Origin: Senegalia massiliensis
GTDB taxonomy: Bacteria; Bacillota; Clostridia; Tissierellales; SIT17
Assembly (NCBI RefSeq): GCF_009911265.1
Contig: NZ_QXXA01000011.1
Span: forward strand, 62,001 to 126,000
DNA length: 64,000 bases
Reading direction: 5' to 3'
In this document: positions 1 through 8,459 of the stretch, one piece after another
Layout of the letters: each line of letters starts with the position of its first letter
How positions within the stretch are numbered: position 1 is the stretch's first letter
Position numbers and translations under genes: made by a program
The notes under the pieces: model-generated
Seen by the model: only the letters and a program-made list of their open reading frames with translations
Database searches by the model: none
Told to the model about the DNA's origin: nothing

Positions 1-13
1 TATCTAAATATAC

Positions 14-1052
14 CTATTTTATATTTTTTATAACTCTTAAAAGATCACTAAATACTCCATATGCTGTCTGTTCTATTTCTGGATCATGTTCTACTATTGT
101 TAAGTCTCTCATTAAATCAGTAGTTATAGTTACAACTGATGAAGTTCCTTTTATATTTGAATATATATCATCTTTACCTATTTCTTTTGGCTCAACTTTT
201 CCAATAACTTTACCATTTTTTATAGAACCATGACATATAAGTTTTATTACATTTCCTTTTTTATTTACATATTCTATTTGTTCATCTGTAATATCTTCTA
301 TTCCTTTTCTTTCTATATCAACAGGTGTTATATTTGCTCCCATAAGTACATTTAAAAGTACTGCAGTCTTTGCTGCAGCATCCCAACCTTCTATATCCAT
401 AGCTGGATCTGCTTCTATAAATCCCCTTTTCTTTCCTTCTACTATTACATCATCATATGCTTTTCCTTTTGCTGTTTCTTCTAATATGAAATTTGTAGTA
501 GAGTTTAATATTCCATTTACTTCTGTTACTTTACAAAGATCTAAAGTTTCATCTACAAGATTAAATACAGGTGTTCCATCCATTACTGTTGTTTCATAAT
601 AAAATAAGCTGTTTTGTCTTTTGGCTAAATCTCTTAACTCTTCATATGCCCATGCAATTGGACCTTTGTTTGCAGTTATTGCATGTTTTTTTCTATTAAG
701 TGCTGCCTTAATATGATCTATTGCAGGTTGTCCTGTGAAAATTTTAAGAGGTGTTAAATTCCATAATCACATCATAATTTATCTTTTCTGCAATTTCTAT
801 TGAATTTAAATTAGAATATCCTTTTCTGACTTCATCAAAATGATTTAAATTACTAATATCAGATAATGCTGATTTTAAATCAATACCATTTTCATCTACC
901 ATACTACCTTTGCTATTTGTAACTATTGCAACTACTTTTACATCATATTTATATTTATCTAATATTTCCCCATGTTTATCCATTAGTAATTTTGCAAACG
1001 CTTTACCAGCACTTCCAAAACCAAGCATTGCTATTTTTAATTCTTTTGTCAT
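14..1052 (-). pseudogene. hom: homoserine dehydrogenase, frameshifted
   Basis: This encodes homoserine dehydrogenase, the NAD(P)H reduction of aspartate semialdehyde on the threonine/methionine route. The N-terminal part (744-1052) has the Rossmann motif LGFGSAGKAFAKLL and ends prematurely at MEFNTS. The remainder (14-about 743) continues one frame over with KIFTGQPAIDHIKAAL and ITANKGP, both typical of the family. Removing one A from the coding-strand run TTTAACACC (about 752-757) restores E-F-T-P-L-K-I-F and a 345-residue protein without an ACT domain, the normal length. The break is therefore a single-base insertion, either a real mutation or a sequence error. The gene lies 95 bases downstream of another broken gene on the same strand. 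Confidence 0.88.
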
Positions 1053-1147
1053 TTTACATTCCCCTTTTTATTTATAGACAGTTTGAAACTTTGTCAGATA
1101 TATTATAACATTTAATTTAATATATTCTTACTATTTTTAGATAAAAT

Positions 1148-2659
1148 TTACTTTTTCTCTTTTTTGCTTATTATTTTTAAATATTTCATTGCTGGTCCTT
1201 CTATTACTTCTCCTTTAGCATTAAAACGAGAACCATGACATTTACAATCCCATGTTTTGTCTCCATCATTCCATCCAAGGTTGCACCCTAAATGAGTACA
1301 TGATAAATCTAAATGATAAATTTCTCCATTACTATCTTTAAACACACCAATTTTTTTATCATCTTTTTCATAAGTAAGTGCCTCTTATTTTTCTAAATCA
1401 TCAATTTTTTCTTTAGAAGTAGAGCTACTTGGCTTTTCTTTAGATTTCTCTTGTTGAATCTCTTCTATTTCTGGTATTTCCCTATGAGGATTGAATAATT
1501 CTTTATATGGATTGTCTTTCTCTTCAATAGTATCTGCTAAAATTTTTCCGCTTATTGCTGAATTAGCTAATCCCCATTTACTAAGTCCTGTTACTACATA
1601 TACGTTTTTTCTATTAGGATCACTAAGTCCTACAAAAGGCATTCTGTCTTTTGTTAAGTAATCATGGGAAGAAAAATATGATATAACATCTTTAACTCCA
1701 AAAGTTTCTTTTGCAAAATCCACTATAGATTTATATCTTTCGAAATCAGAAGTTCCTGTCCCAAGAGTATGACTTTCTCCACCAACTAACATATATTTTT
1801 TACCTTCTACATCTACTGAACGAAATGTCCTTCTTGGATCATCGTGGCTAATATACATGCCACCTGGATATTCATCATCTAATTCATATATAGTAGCAAG
1901 AGACATTTCTGGATCCATATTAGTATAGTATTTATCTGGATCATCCACTGGATAATGTGATGCACATATAGCTTTTTTACAATTTATAGTTTTACCTGTT
2001 TCTGTTTTTAATGATACTGTTTGTCCATCATTTACCTCTGTAACCATTGTATTTTCATATATAGAAACTTTCATTTTTTCTAATTATTTAAGTACTCCAG
2101 ATAAAAACATAACTGGATGAAATTCATATTGTTTATGCATCACTATTCCAGCTTCTATATCTAAATCAACAGGTAATTTTTCTACCAATTCTCCATCAAT
2201 AGATAAATTTTCATAGGCTTTAGCTTCTTTTTTTATATGACTTACTTTAGATTTATCTATAGTATATACATAAGCATCTTGTTCTTTTAATTCACATTTT
2301 ATATCATGTTTTTTTGCTATATTCTTGATAATCTCAATACCTTCCATATTTGCATCATAATAATTTCTAGCTTTTTCTTTTCCATACCTTTCAATTAACT
2401 CATTGTAAATTATATTATGTTGTGCACTTAATTTTGATGTTGTAAATCCTGTAGTTCCATAGATTAATTTTCTTGCTTCTAATAATGTAACAGATTTACC
2501 AAGCTTTGCAATTTCGTAAGCAGCAAGTATACCTGCTATTCCACCACCTATAATTGCAACATCTACATATAAATCCTTATCTAACTTAGGATATTCATTT
2601 ACATGGCTAGTTTTATGCCAAAAGGATTCAGTATGCTTTGGCAATTTTTCACTATTCAT
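1148..2659 (-). pseudogene. FAD-dependent oxidoreductase with C-terminal Rieske domain, two in-frame TAA codons
   Basis: A 503-codon frame encodes a DAO-type flavoprotein: FAD-binding VAIIGGGIAGILAAYEIAKLG near residue 35, FAD/substrate domains to about residue 400, then a Rieske [2Fe-2S] domain with C-T-H-L-G-C and C-K-C-H-G-S. Two TAA codons interrupt the same frame at codons 192 (2084-2086) and 425 (1385-1387). The alignment-like continuity on both sides ([42 protein letters not shown]) shows that nothing else is lost. The simplest origin is two CAA, GAA or AAA codons changed to TAA. A start with a strong GAGGAGG site is intact. The gene is probably a young pseudogene. The substrate of such DAO-Rieske fusions is not known to me. 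Confidence 0.8.
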
Positions 2660-2799
2660 AATTAAACCTCCTCTATTAAAATAAGTTCTCTAATTAAGTT
2701 AATACTCGAGATTTAGTATTTTAACACTATTAACTAACAAAGGACACTTATTAGATTAGTCTACTTGTTAAGGGGTAAATAGTTTGTGAGGTGATAAAT

Positions 2800-4143
2800 A
2801 TGAAAATAGTTGTTATAGGTGGGATTGCTGGAGGCATGAGTGTTGCATTTAAAGCAATACGTGAAAACCCAAACTTAGAAATTACAGTATTAGAAAAAGA
2901 AGATTATATATCTTTTGGGGCCTGAGGTCTTCCCTATTATATCGGTGATATATTTGATAATATAGATGAAAAGTTATTTTCAAAAACATTAAAAGATGCA
3001 AAAGAAAATAATATTAATTTACTCGAAAAACATGAAGTAAAATCAGTAGACTTTGATGAAAAGAAAGTTTTTGTAAAGGATTTGGAAAACTCAAAAGAAA
3101 AAGTATTTGATTATAATGAATTGGTAATAACAACAGGAGCAACACCTTTTATTCCAGATATTAAAGGAATAAATTCTAAGAATGTATATACAGTTACTAA
3201 ACCTTATATAGCTAAGGATTTAAAGGAAAACATAAATAAATATAAAAATATAGCTATAGTAGGAGGCGGATTTATAGGAGTTGAAGTAGCTGAACAACTT
3301 TCTAAATATGATCATTTAAATATAAACCTCTATCATTCAAGAGATTATCTTTTAAATGGCGTATATGACAAAAAAGCCGGAGAAGCTGCAAAAAAGGAAA
3401 TAGAAAGACATGGCATAAACATTCATTTTTCTGAAAGATTAGAAAATGTAGTCTCAGAAAATGAAGTGGTAAAAGAAATTATTACTACAAATAGAAAAGA
3501 TAAAATAGATGCACTAATTTTAGCTATAGGAGTAAGACCTAATACTCAAATATTTAATAATGGAAGACTAAAGAAAATAAAAAACGGTGCTATTGTAATT
3601 GATAAATATGGTCGTACTAATATTGAAAATGTATGGAGTGTAGGAGATTGTGCAACTGTACCACATAAATTTTTAAAAGATGCATATATTCCACTTGGTA
3701 CTAGTGCTAATAAAATAGGTAGACAAATAGGTATAAATTTATCAAGGTCTAAAGACAATCTATTTGCTTCTTATGAATCATTAGGTAGCAATTCAGTTAA
3801 AGTAGGAGATTTAGAATTTGGAACAACGGGACTTACTGAATCTCAAGCTAAAGATTTAGGCTATTATTATGGTATAGCAGAATCTGAGGTTCTTAATAAA
3901 CCATCATATATGCCTGATTCTTATAAATTAAACTTTAGAATTATATACGAAAAGAATAGTTATAAAATACTTGGAGCTAGAGTTTTTGGTAAAAAAGATG
4001 CTGTCCTTCGTTTACTTCCATTTACTACAGCAATTCATTCAGGTCTTACAACAAAAGATTTATCATATTATGATTATGCTTATTCTCCACCATTTTCTCT
4101 CTCTTGGGAAGCAGTAAATATTGCATCCTCTGTTGCAAAGTAA
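2800..4143 (+). CDS. CoA-disulfide-reductase/NADH-oxidase-like flavoprotein, candidate selenoprotein (U42)
   Basis: A member of the pyridine nucleotide-disulfide oxidoreductase class that uses a single redox-active Cys (CoA disulfide reductase, NADH oxidase, persulfide reductase). The frame opens at ATG 2800 behind GTGAGGTG and runs 447 codons with one TGA at 2923-2925, codon 42. Seen in sequence: N-terminal FAD motif VVIGGIAGGMSVAFKA, then S-F-G-A-TGA-G-L-P-Y-Y-I-G-D. In Cys homologues this reads FGACGLPYY, and the CoADR catalytic residue is Cys43, so TGA sits exactly at the active site. Further on are the NAD motif VGGGFIGVEVAEQLS and the FAD motif VWSVGDC. The frame stays open for 405 codons after TGA. 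A start at a later ATG (3082) would lack FAD domain and active site. I infer selenocysteine. The substrate is unassigned; no rhodanese domain is present. Confidence 0.85.
2923..2952 (+). promoter_or_regulatory. Sec-codon TGA and bSECIS-like hairpin
   Basis: The TGA at 2923-2925 is followed after 12 bases by a perfect 6-bp stem TATATC/GATATA (2938-2943, 2947-2952) closed by a GGT loop. Bacterial SECIS elements lie just 3' of the UGA and present one or more G residues in a small apical loop to SelB. Position and loop fit that. The stem is A/T-rich, so the evidence rests mainly on the conserved active-site context. Confidence 0.65.
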
Positions 4144-4235
4144 ATTCAATTACTTTGCAACTTTTTTGACTTATTGATTAAATCAATTATTTTTTATATA
4201 ATCAAATGGAACCTTACTATCAGGAGGAGATTTTT

Positions 4236-4985
4236 ATGGATAAGAAAAAAGTCAGAAAATCTATTAATGATTTTTATGATGACATAGCAAGTAAAGAAAG
4301 AAAAGTAACAGGTGATATAGATAAATTAAATAAGTCTTTAGGTTATAGTGAAGAAGATTTAAAAAACATTCCTGAAGAAGCACAATTAGGACTAGGATGT
4401 GGAAATCCTAAGGAGAAGGGAAAGCCTAAAACAGGAGAAATAGTAGCAGATCTTGGTTCTGGAAGAGGAATGGATGTTTTTTTAGCATCAAAATCAGTAG
4501 GAGAAGAAGGATATGTAATAGGAATTGACAACAACTATAAAATGATTGAAAAAGCTAGAGATATAGTTGATAAAAAAGGCTTTAAAAATACAGAATTTAG
4601 ATTAGGTGAAATTGAGTATATACCTATAAGAGATAATTATTTAGATCTACTTATGTCAAACTGTGTAATCAATTTATCAACTGATAAAAAACAAGTTTAT
4701 AGTGACATTTATAGAGTATTAAAACCTAATGGAAGAATAAGCATTTCAGATATATTATTAAAAAAAGAATTACCAGATGAAATCAAAGAAGATCCAAATG
4801 TACATGGAACCTGAGTAGGTGGTGCAATATCTCTGGAAGAGATAAAAGAAATTTTAGTTAATACTGGTTTTAAAAATATAGATATAAAGTTAAATGAAGT
4901 TACAGATGAATATGCAAGAAAATGGGGATATGGTTTAAAAATAAAAGAATATATTGGAAATGGAGAAATTTTAGCTTATAAATAA
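4236..4985 (+). CDS. arsM: ArsM-like SAM-dependent methyltransferase, candidate selenoprotein (U193)
   Basis: The family transfers methyl groups from SAM to arsenite (ArsM), using three conserved Cys. The start is ATG 4236 behind AGGAGGA; an upstream in-frame ATG at 4206 has no such site. The 249-codon product shows G-L-G-C-G-N-P (C55), SAM-binding VADLGSGRGMDVFLAS, S-N-C-V-I-N-L (C143) and H-G-T-TGA-V-G-G-A (codon 193, TGA 4812-4814). These three positions correspond to Cys72, Cys174 and Cys224 of algal ArsM. The third is the TGA, followed by 57 more codons (SLEEIKEILVNTGFKNIDI) typical of the ArsM C-terminus. I infer selenocysteine in place of a metalloid-binding Cys. The substrate could be As(III) or another soft metalloid/chalcogen. 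No arsR or arsB is seen nearby. Confidence 0.82.
4812..4844 (+). promoter_or_regulatory. Sec-codon TGA and bSECIS-like hairpin
   Basis: The TGA at 4812-4814 is followed by a perfect 7-bp stem TATCTCT/AGAGATA (4828-4834, 4838-4844) with a GGA loop. The stem begins 13 bases after the TGA, almost the same as in the flavoprotein gene upstream (12 bases), and the loop again starts with GG. Two independent genes with the same arrangement strengthen the Sec reading. Confidence 0.68.
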
Positions 4986-5023
4986 TAGGTAGTTTCATAA
5001 CAAATTTGTTATGAAACTACCTA
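4986..5023. terminator. bidirectional rho-independent terminator
   Basis: A perfect 19+19 palindrome (arms begin TAGGTAGTTTCATAAC) lies between the converging arsM-like and dcyD genes. It has A/T-rich flanks and can end transcription from both sides. Confidence 0.85.
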
Positions 5024-5038
5024 TTTTCTAAATTAATT

Positions 5039-6022
5039 CTAATTAAATTTCATTGCCATATTTCTTTGTTCATTTGTCCATCCTAACAAACCACCAGTAT
5101 GAATAAATAGAATATTTTTATACTTATCAAAATTTCCACTTTCAATTTCACTTACCATACCTCGGAATGCCTTTCCTGTATATACAGGATCAAATATAAT
5201 CCCTTCTAATTTTGCCATCTCACAAATAAATTCTATTTCCTCTGATCTGCTTAATGCATATCCATCTCCTACGTATTCATCTTTAATAATTATACGATTC
5301 TCGTTAATTTTTTCTTTAATAATTCCATCTCTTTTATACATATCTATTAAAATATCTTTTATATCTAGAGTGAACTTTTCACTAGATTCCGATACACTAA
5401 ATCCTATTATATCTTTTGGATTTTCTATAGTTTCATTAGCATAACATAGTCCAGCATATGTACCACCTGACCCGACAGTAACTATAATAGCATCAAATTC
5501 TAAACCTAATTCTTTTTCTTGCTTTATAATTTCTTTAATATTTTCCGCATAACCTAGAGAACCTACAGCATTAGAAGCTCCAATTGGAATAATATAACCC
5601 TTTTTACCATTGTGACTTATTTCTTTATTGATTTCTTCCATTTTTTCATCTACTGCAACATCTGGAGTGGTGTAATGAATATTTGCTCCTAACATATTAG
5701 AAAGAAAAATATTTCCTTCAAAATCATCTGGCTTTTCACCTTTAATAACTAACTCACAATTTAATCCAAGCTTTGCACAAACTGCAGCTGTTGCTCTACA
5801 GTGATTTGATTGAATAGCACCAGCTGTGATAATTGTATCACACCCTTTTTCAAGTGCATCACCTAACACAAATTCTAGTTTCCTTATTTTATTTCCAGAA
5901 ACCTCTACTCCAGTAAAATCATCTCTTTTTAAATATATATTTATACCATATTTATCACTTAGATTATTTAATTTTTGTATAGGTGTTGGTAAATTTGCTA
6001 TGAAAACTCTACTATGATCCAT
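5039..6022 (-). CDS. dcyD: D-cysteine desulfhydrase / ACC-deaminase family PLP enzyme
   Basis: A fold-type II PLP enzyme of 327 residues, the normal length for D-cysteine desulfhydrase (D-cysteine to pyruvate, ammonia and sulfide) and the related ACC deaminases. The Schiff-base lysine is in SGNKIRKLEF (K45). QSNHCRATAAVCAKLG is the conserved substrate/phosphate region, and TVGSGGTYAGL is the glycine-rich PLP phosphate loop. The start at 6022 follows AAGGAGG. The gene stands alone between two terminators. Family membership is firm. The choice among D-cysteine and other small D-amino acids is inferred. Sulfide release next to two thiol/selenol enzymes may be coincidental. Confidence 0.85.
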   Translation of the reverse strand: MDHSRVFIANLPTPIQKLNNLSDKYGINIYLKRDDFTGVEVSGNKIRKLEFVLGDALEKGCDTIITAGAIQSNHCRATAAVCAKLGLNCELVIKGEKPDDFEGNIFLSNMLGANIHYTTPDVAVDEKMEEINKEISHNGKKGYIIPIGASNAVGSLGYAENIKEIIKQEKELGLEFDAIIVTVGSGGTYAGLCYANETIENPKDIIGFSVSESSEKFTLDIKDILIDMYKRDGIIKEKINENRIIIKDEYVGDGYALSRSEEIEFICEMAKLEGIIFDPVYTGKAFRGMVSEIESGNFDKYKNILFIHTGGLLGWTNEQRNMAMKFN

Positions 6023-6060
6023 GACAAAACCTCCTTATTTAAAATATATTTATAAACACA

Positions 6061-6118
6061 AAAAGAAATCTATGAATATTATACTTTTTAAAAAAGCTTT
6101 AGTCCAATAGATTTCTTT
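6061..6118 (-). terminator. terminator after the DUF2871 gene
   Basis: 12-bp complementary arms AAAAGAAATCTA and TAGATTTCTTTT flank an A/T-rich loop of about 33 bases just downstream of the leftward gene ending at 6125. The loop is long, so efficiency is uncertain. Confidence 0.5.
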
Positions 6119-6124
6119 TCATAA

Positions 6125-6556
6125 TTATTGATTATAAACTTCAAGTTTTTTAGAAGATTTATTTAATATTATTAAAATTGTAATGATTCCAGTAGCTAGA
6201 AGGATATGACCTATCCCAGCAATTCCACTAATAGATTTATCAAATGCCCTACTATAATTAGAACCTAAAACTTCTGTAACACCTCTTACAATAAATACCC
6301 CAAGAGTTATATGTAGACCTAGATTATATGTAATATTAAACAACTTAAATCCTTTAAAATTACTCATATTAAGCTTTGATTCAAATAGAGAGAGTATCAT
6401 AAAAAAGAACATTCCTAAAGTTAATATATGCACATGTAAATATGCTAAAGATGTACCTCCATCTACTCCATTGAATTTAGTAAATTCTCTATAGAAAACA
6501 CCTGAAATTAGTCCAAGTACAGCATAGTATATTGCAATTTTTATATATTTGTTCAT
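6125..6556 (-). CDS. DUF2871 family membrane protein
   Basis: A 143-residue integral membrane protein with four predicted hydrophobic helices (about residues 5-24, 41-61, 74-95 and 114-134). Conserved-looking H-V-H (HVHILTLGMFFF) and internal histidines (LGLHITLG, GIGHILLA) fit the DUF2871 family, whose function is unknown. The start at 6556 follows GGAGGTG. Monocistronic; a hairpin terminator lies downstream and another gene lies upstream behind its own terminator. Regularly placed membrane histidines invite a metal or heme role, but that is speculation. Confidence 0.75.
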   Translation of the reverse strand: MNKYIKIAIYYAVLGLISGVFYREFTKFNGVDGGTSLAYLHVHILTLGMFFFMILSLFESKLNMSNFKGFKLFNITYNLGLHITLGVFIVRGVTEVLGSNYSRAFDKSISGIAGIGHILLATGIITILIILNKSSKKLEVYNQ

Positions 6557-6630
6557 TGTTTTTCACCTCCATAAATATAGTAATATATACATACCCTGAT
6601 ATTAGATTATTAAAAAATTATTAAATAAAA

Positions 6631-6676
6631 GATGAACATAGTTTAAACTGTATCAGATGTTTAAACTATGTTCATC
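6631..6676. terminator. strong hairpin terminator
   Basis: 18-bp perfect arms (GATGAACATAGTTTAAAC and its complement) with a 10-base loop lie immediately 3' of the small leftward gene that ends at 6683. Confidence 0.8.
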
Positions 6677-6682
6677 TTACCT

Positions 6683-6862
6683 TTATTCCCATTTAGGATC
6701 ATTAAAATTTTCTGGACTTCCTATCCTACTTGCTTCTTCTTCTGAAACTATATGACTTGATATGCCTTTTCTATCATAATCTTTAACTATATTTATAGCA
6801 CTATGTCTTGACATAGGTTCTGAAAACTCTTTGTCTGTTATAACTACATATTTCTTATTCAT
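6683..6862 (-). CDS. small hypothetical protein
   Basis: A 59-residue acidic/basic soluble protein (MNKKYVVITDKEFSEPMSRHSA...) without signal peptide or membrane segment. I chose ATG 6862 because AGAGGTG lies 6 bases before it; a GTG three codons upstream overlaps that site. The first 20 residues look like a beta strand followed by a helix. I do not recognise a family. It has its own terminator and sits just outside the integrated element, so it belongs to the chromosomal backbone next to guaA. Confidence 0.6.
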   Translation of the reverse strand: MNKKYVVITDKEFSEPMSRHSAINIVKDYDRKGISSHIVSEEEASRIGSPENFNDPKWE

Positions 6863-6942
6863 ACTTTTCACCTCTACTATAAATTTATATTTTATAGTAT
6901 GTGTTAAAGTTAAGAAATAAATACTTTGTTTTTATCATCTAC

Positions 6943-6955
6943 TCCCACTCTATTG
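6943..6955. repeat. att site, left copy
   Basis: TCCCACTCTATTG, identical to 13746-13758. The flanking bases diverge directly after the repeat (ATTTA here, TTGAA in guaA), so 13 bp is the shared core. Confidence 0.82.
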
Positions 6956-7012
6956 ATTTAACAATCTATTTATATTTATTTGTTTATTTATCAATGCTTT
7001 CAGTTTATTAAA

Positions 7013-7064
7013 ATTGTTTGAAAACATTATAAATATTATCTATTGTTTGCAAAATGTTTGTAAA
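7013..7064 (+). repeat. probable integrase arm sites, left end
   Basis: Three same-orientation copies of A-T-(T)-G-T-T-T-G-A/C/T-A-A start at 7013 (ATTGTTTGAAA), 7042 (ATTGTTTGCAA) and 7053 (AATGTTTGTAA); the last two are spaced by exactly 11 bases. The same trio occurs at the other end. This arrangement is expected for the N-terminal arm-binding domain of a Tn916/lambda-type integrase. Confidence 0.6.
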
Positions 7065-7550
7065 TTATATTTTAAAGTTATCATATGAAAAATTATCATT
7101 TAATGGTTCTAAATGAGGTTCAAAAAATCTTTTAATTTCTTCTCCCTTTTCCATATAACAAGAAAAAAGATAGTCAATTTCTTCTGTACTGTATTTATAA
7201 TTTCTTCTATTAGATAATCTGCTAATAAGAATAAGATTTTGTAATATTTTGTTTAAACGTTGCTCTGCTAATTTTCTAAACTTTTGGTTCTTTTTATTTC
7301 CTCCTATATTTGAAACACTAAATTTAAAATTCAATTTTTCATTCGCAGGCTGATAAGTGTTATTTGAAAAAAAATCTTTTATCTTTTCCCCTTGTTCAAA
7401 ATATACCGAAAATAATTCATTAATTTCCTCTTTTGAATATGTGTAGTTAGTGGTGTTTGATAAATTGGCTATTAAGTTTGCTGTTTGATATATCCGCGTC
7501 ATTCTCTGCTCTGAAAGTTTAATAAATTTCAAGCTTCTATCCTCCATCAT
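7065..7550 (-). CDS. internally duplicated small protein of unknown function
   Basis: 161 residues made of two homologous halves. Each reads roughly F-x-K-L-(S/A)-E-Q-R-(M/L)-x-(R/K)-I-x-Q...L-I...L-S-N-x-x-N-Y-x-Y-S-x-E-E-I...L-F-x-x-Y-x-(E/M)-x-G-E-x-I-(K/R)-x-F-F (about residues 7-60 and 90-143), joined by a short charged linker. The repeated unit resembles a widespread short module starting F-K-x-L-A-E-x-R-V-N that I cannot assign to a function. It is the only leftward gene in the element and sits beside the left att/arm sites, a typical accessory position. Its ribosome-binding site is GGAG. It could be a regulator, antitoxin-like partner or cargo. Confidence 0.6.
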   Translation of the reverse strand: MMEDRSLKFIKLSEQRMTRIYQTANLIANLSNTTNYTYSKEEINELFSVYFEQGEKIKDFFSNNTYQPANEKLNFKFSVSNIGGNKKNQKFRKLAEQRLNKILQNLILISRLSNRRNYKYSTEEIDYLFSCYMEKGEEIKRFFEPHLEPLNDNFSYDNFKI

Positions 7551-7647
7551 TTTTTATCACTCCTTTTAATTAATATTACCATAAATCCTCTATATACTCA
7601 AAATAATATTCAAATACTTAAATAAATAAAATAAATATTAAATAATA

Positions 7648-7691
7648 TTGTATATGTATTATAAGTATGTTATACTTGTTATAAGCTTATA
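7648..7691 (+). promoter_or_regulatory. promoter with two palindromes for the element operon
   Basis: TTGTAT (7648-7653), a 17-base spacer and TATACT (7671-7676) form a plausible sigma-A promoter reading toward the gene at 7794. A 15-base palindrome AAGTAT-GTT-ATACTT (7663-7677) covers the -10, and a second perfect palindrome TATAAGCTTATA (7680-7691) covers the start region. These look like repressor operators, although no classical HTH repressor gene is recognised inside the element. Confidence 0.55.
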
Positions 7692-7793
7692 GAGTTGATT
7701 ATATAGCAATATAACTAATTATATGTATTTTGATACTCTATATTAATTAATAATCTATAATTTATAGGGATAAATTAAAAGGAGGAAAAGCAA

Positions 7794-8153
7794 ATGAGCA
7801 AAATTAAAAAATTGGAAGAAATAGAAAGAAAGGAGAGAGAAAAGAGAAATAAATTAATAGAATCAGTATATGCTATAAATTTTCCAGATGAAGTGGAAGA
7901 TTATTCAGAAGAAATAAATTATATTGAGTATTTAAAAAAACATAGACAATATATGAAAGAATTATTTAAAAATAATGATTTCTATGATTTTGAAGAAGAG
8001 AAAGTTAATAAATTACAAAATATTGAGGACATTACATTAAAACTTATGCTTTATGAAGCTAATACAGATAAACATAAGGTTTTTGGTAATAAAATGATGA
8101 AATATATTGCTCTTCTTGAAAATTATATATTTGGAGAACATGAAGCTGATTAA
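7794..8153 (+). CDS. hypothetical coiled-coil protein, first gene of the element operon
   Basis: 119 residues, strongly charged. An N-terminal helix very rich in K/E (KLEEIERKEREKRNKLIE, residues 6-23) probably forms a coiled coil, followed by acidic helical segments and a C-terminal LLENYIFGEHEAD. No signal peptide, Cys or enzyme motif. The start follows AAAAGGAGG. It heads a rightward series of small genes (to 9591) leading into the FtsK-like gene. Position and small size suggest an accessory or regulatory role in the element. I do not recognise the family. Confidence 0.6.
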   Translation: MSKIKKLEEIERKEREKRNKLIESVYAINFPDEVEDYSEEINYIEYLKKHRQYMKELFKNNDFYDFEEEKVNKLQNIEDITLKLMLYEANTDKHKVFGNKMMKYIALLENYIFGEHEAD

Positions 8154-8201
8154 TCAGCTTCTAAATCTCTTAATAAAAATTAAAATATAGGAGGTGATAC
8201 T

Positions 8202-8423
8202 ATGGAAAAGTTACCAGTAGCAAAACATTTAAATGATTTAGAGTATAAATTTCTATTAGAAACATATGCAGAACATAATTCAAGTATGGATTTTGAAGAT
8301 AGAAAAAATCACACTTTATCAGATATCACAAAAGTAGAACGTAATATCTCTGAAAATTGTTTAAACGTCTATTATAATGATGGAAATTGGTGGCACTACA
8401 CCCCTAATAAAACATGGTATTGA
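8202..8423 (+). CDS. small hypothetical protein of the element
   Basis: 73 residues with a strong AGGAGGTGAT site. The N-terminal half is helical (LNDLEYKFLLETYAEHNSS). The C-terminal half is aromatic-rich and polar, ending in D-G-N-W-W-H-Y-T-P-N-K-T-W-Y, suggesting a compact beta domain. Spacing to its neighbours is under 50 bases, so it is co-transcribed with them. Function unknown. Confidence 0.58.
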   Translation: MEKLPVAKHLNDLEYKFLLETYAEHNSSMDFEDRKNHTLSDITKVERNISENCLNVYYNDGNWWHYTPNKTWY

Positions 8424-8459
8424 TTTTAAAATTAAATTACAAGGAGGATTATTATTATT

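Noticed and set aside
1148-1345. Separate small Rieske ferredoxin gene
   Set aside because: It is in the same frame as the preceding flavoprotein segment, has no own start site, and completes a known DAO-Rieske fusion.
1385-2086. Recoding of TAA as an amino acid in this organism
   Set aside because: TAA is the ordinary stop of most genes in the window, so a general reassignment is impossible. Local readthrough remains only a remote option.
3082-4143. Flavoprotein starting at the ATG after the TGA
   Set aside because: This start would lose the FAD motif and active site, has no ribosome-binding site, and the frame is open back to ATG 2800 except for the TGA at the conserved Cys position.
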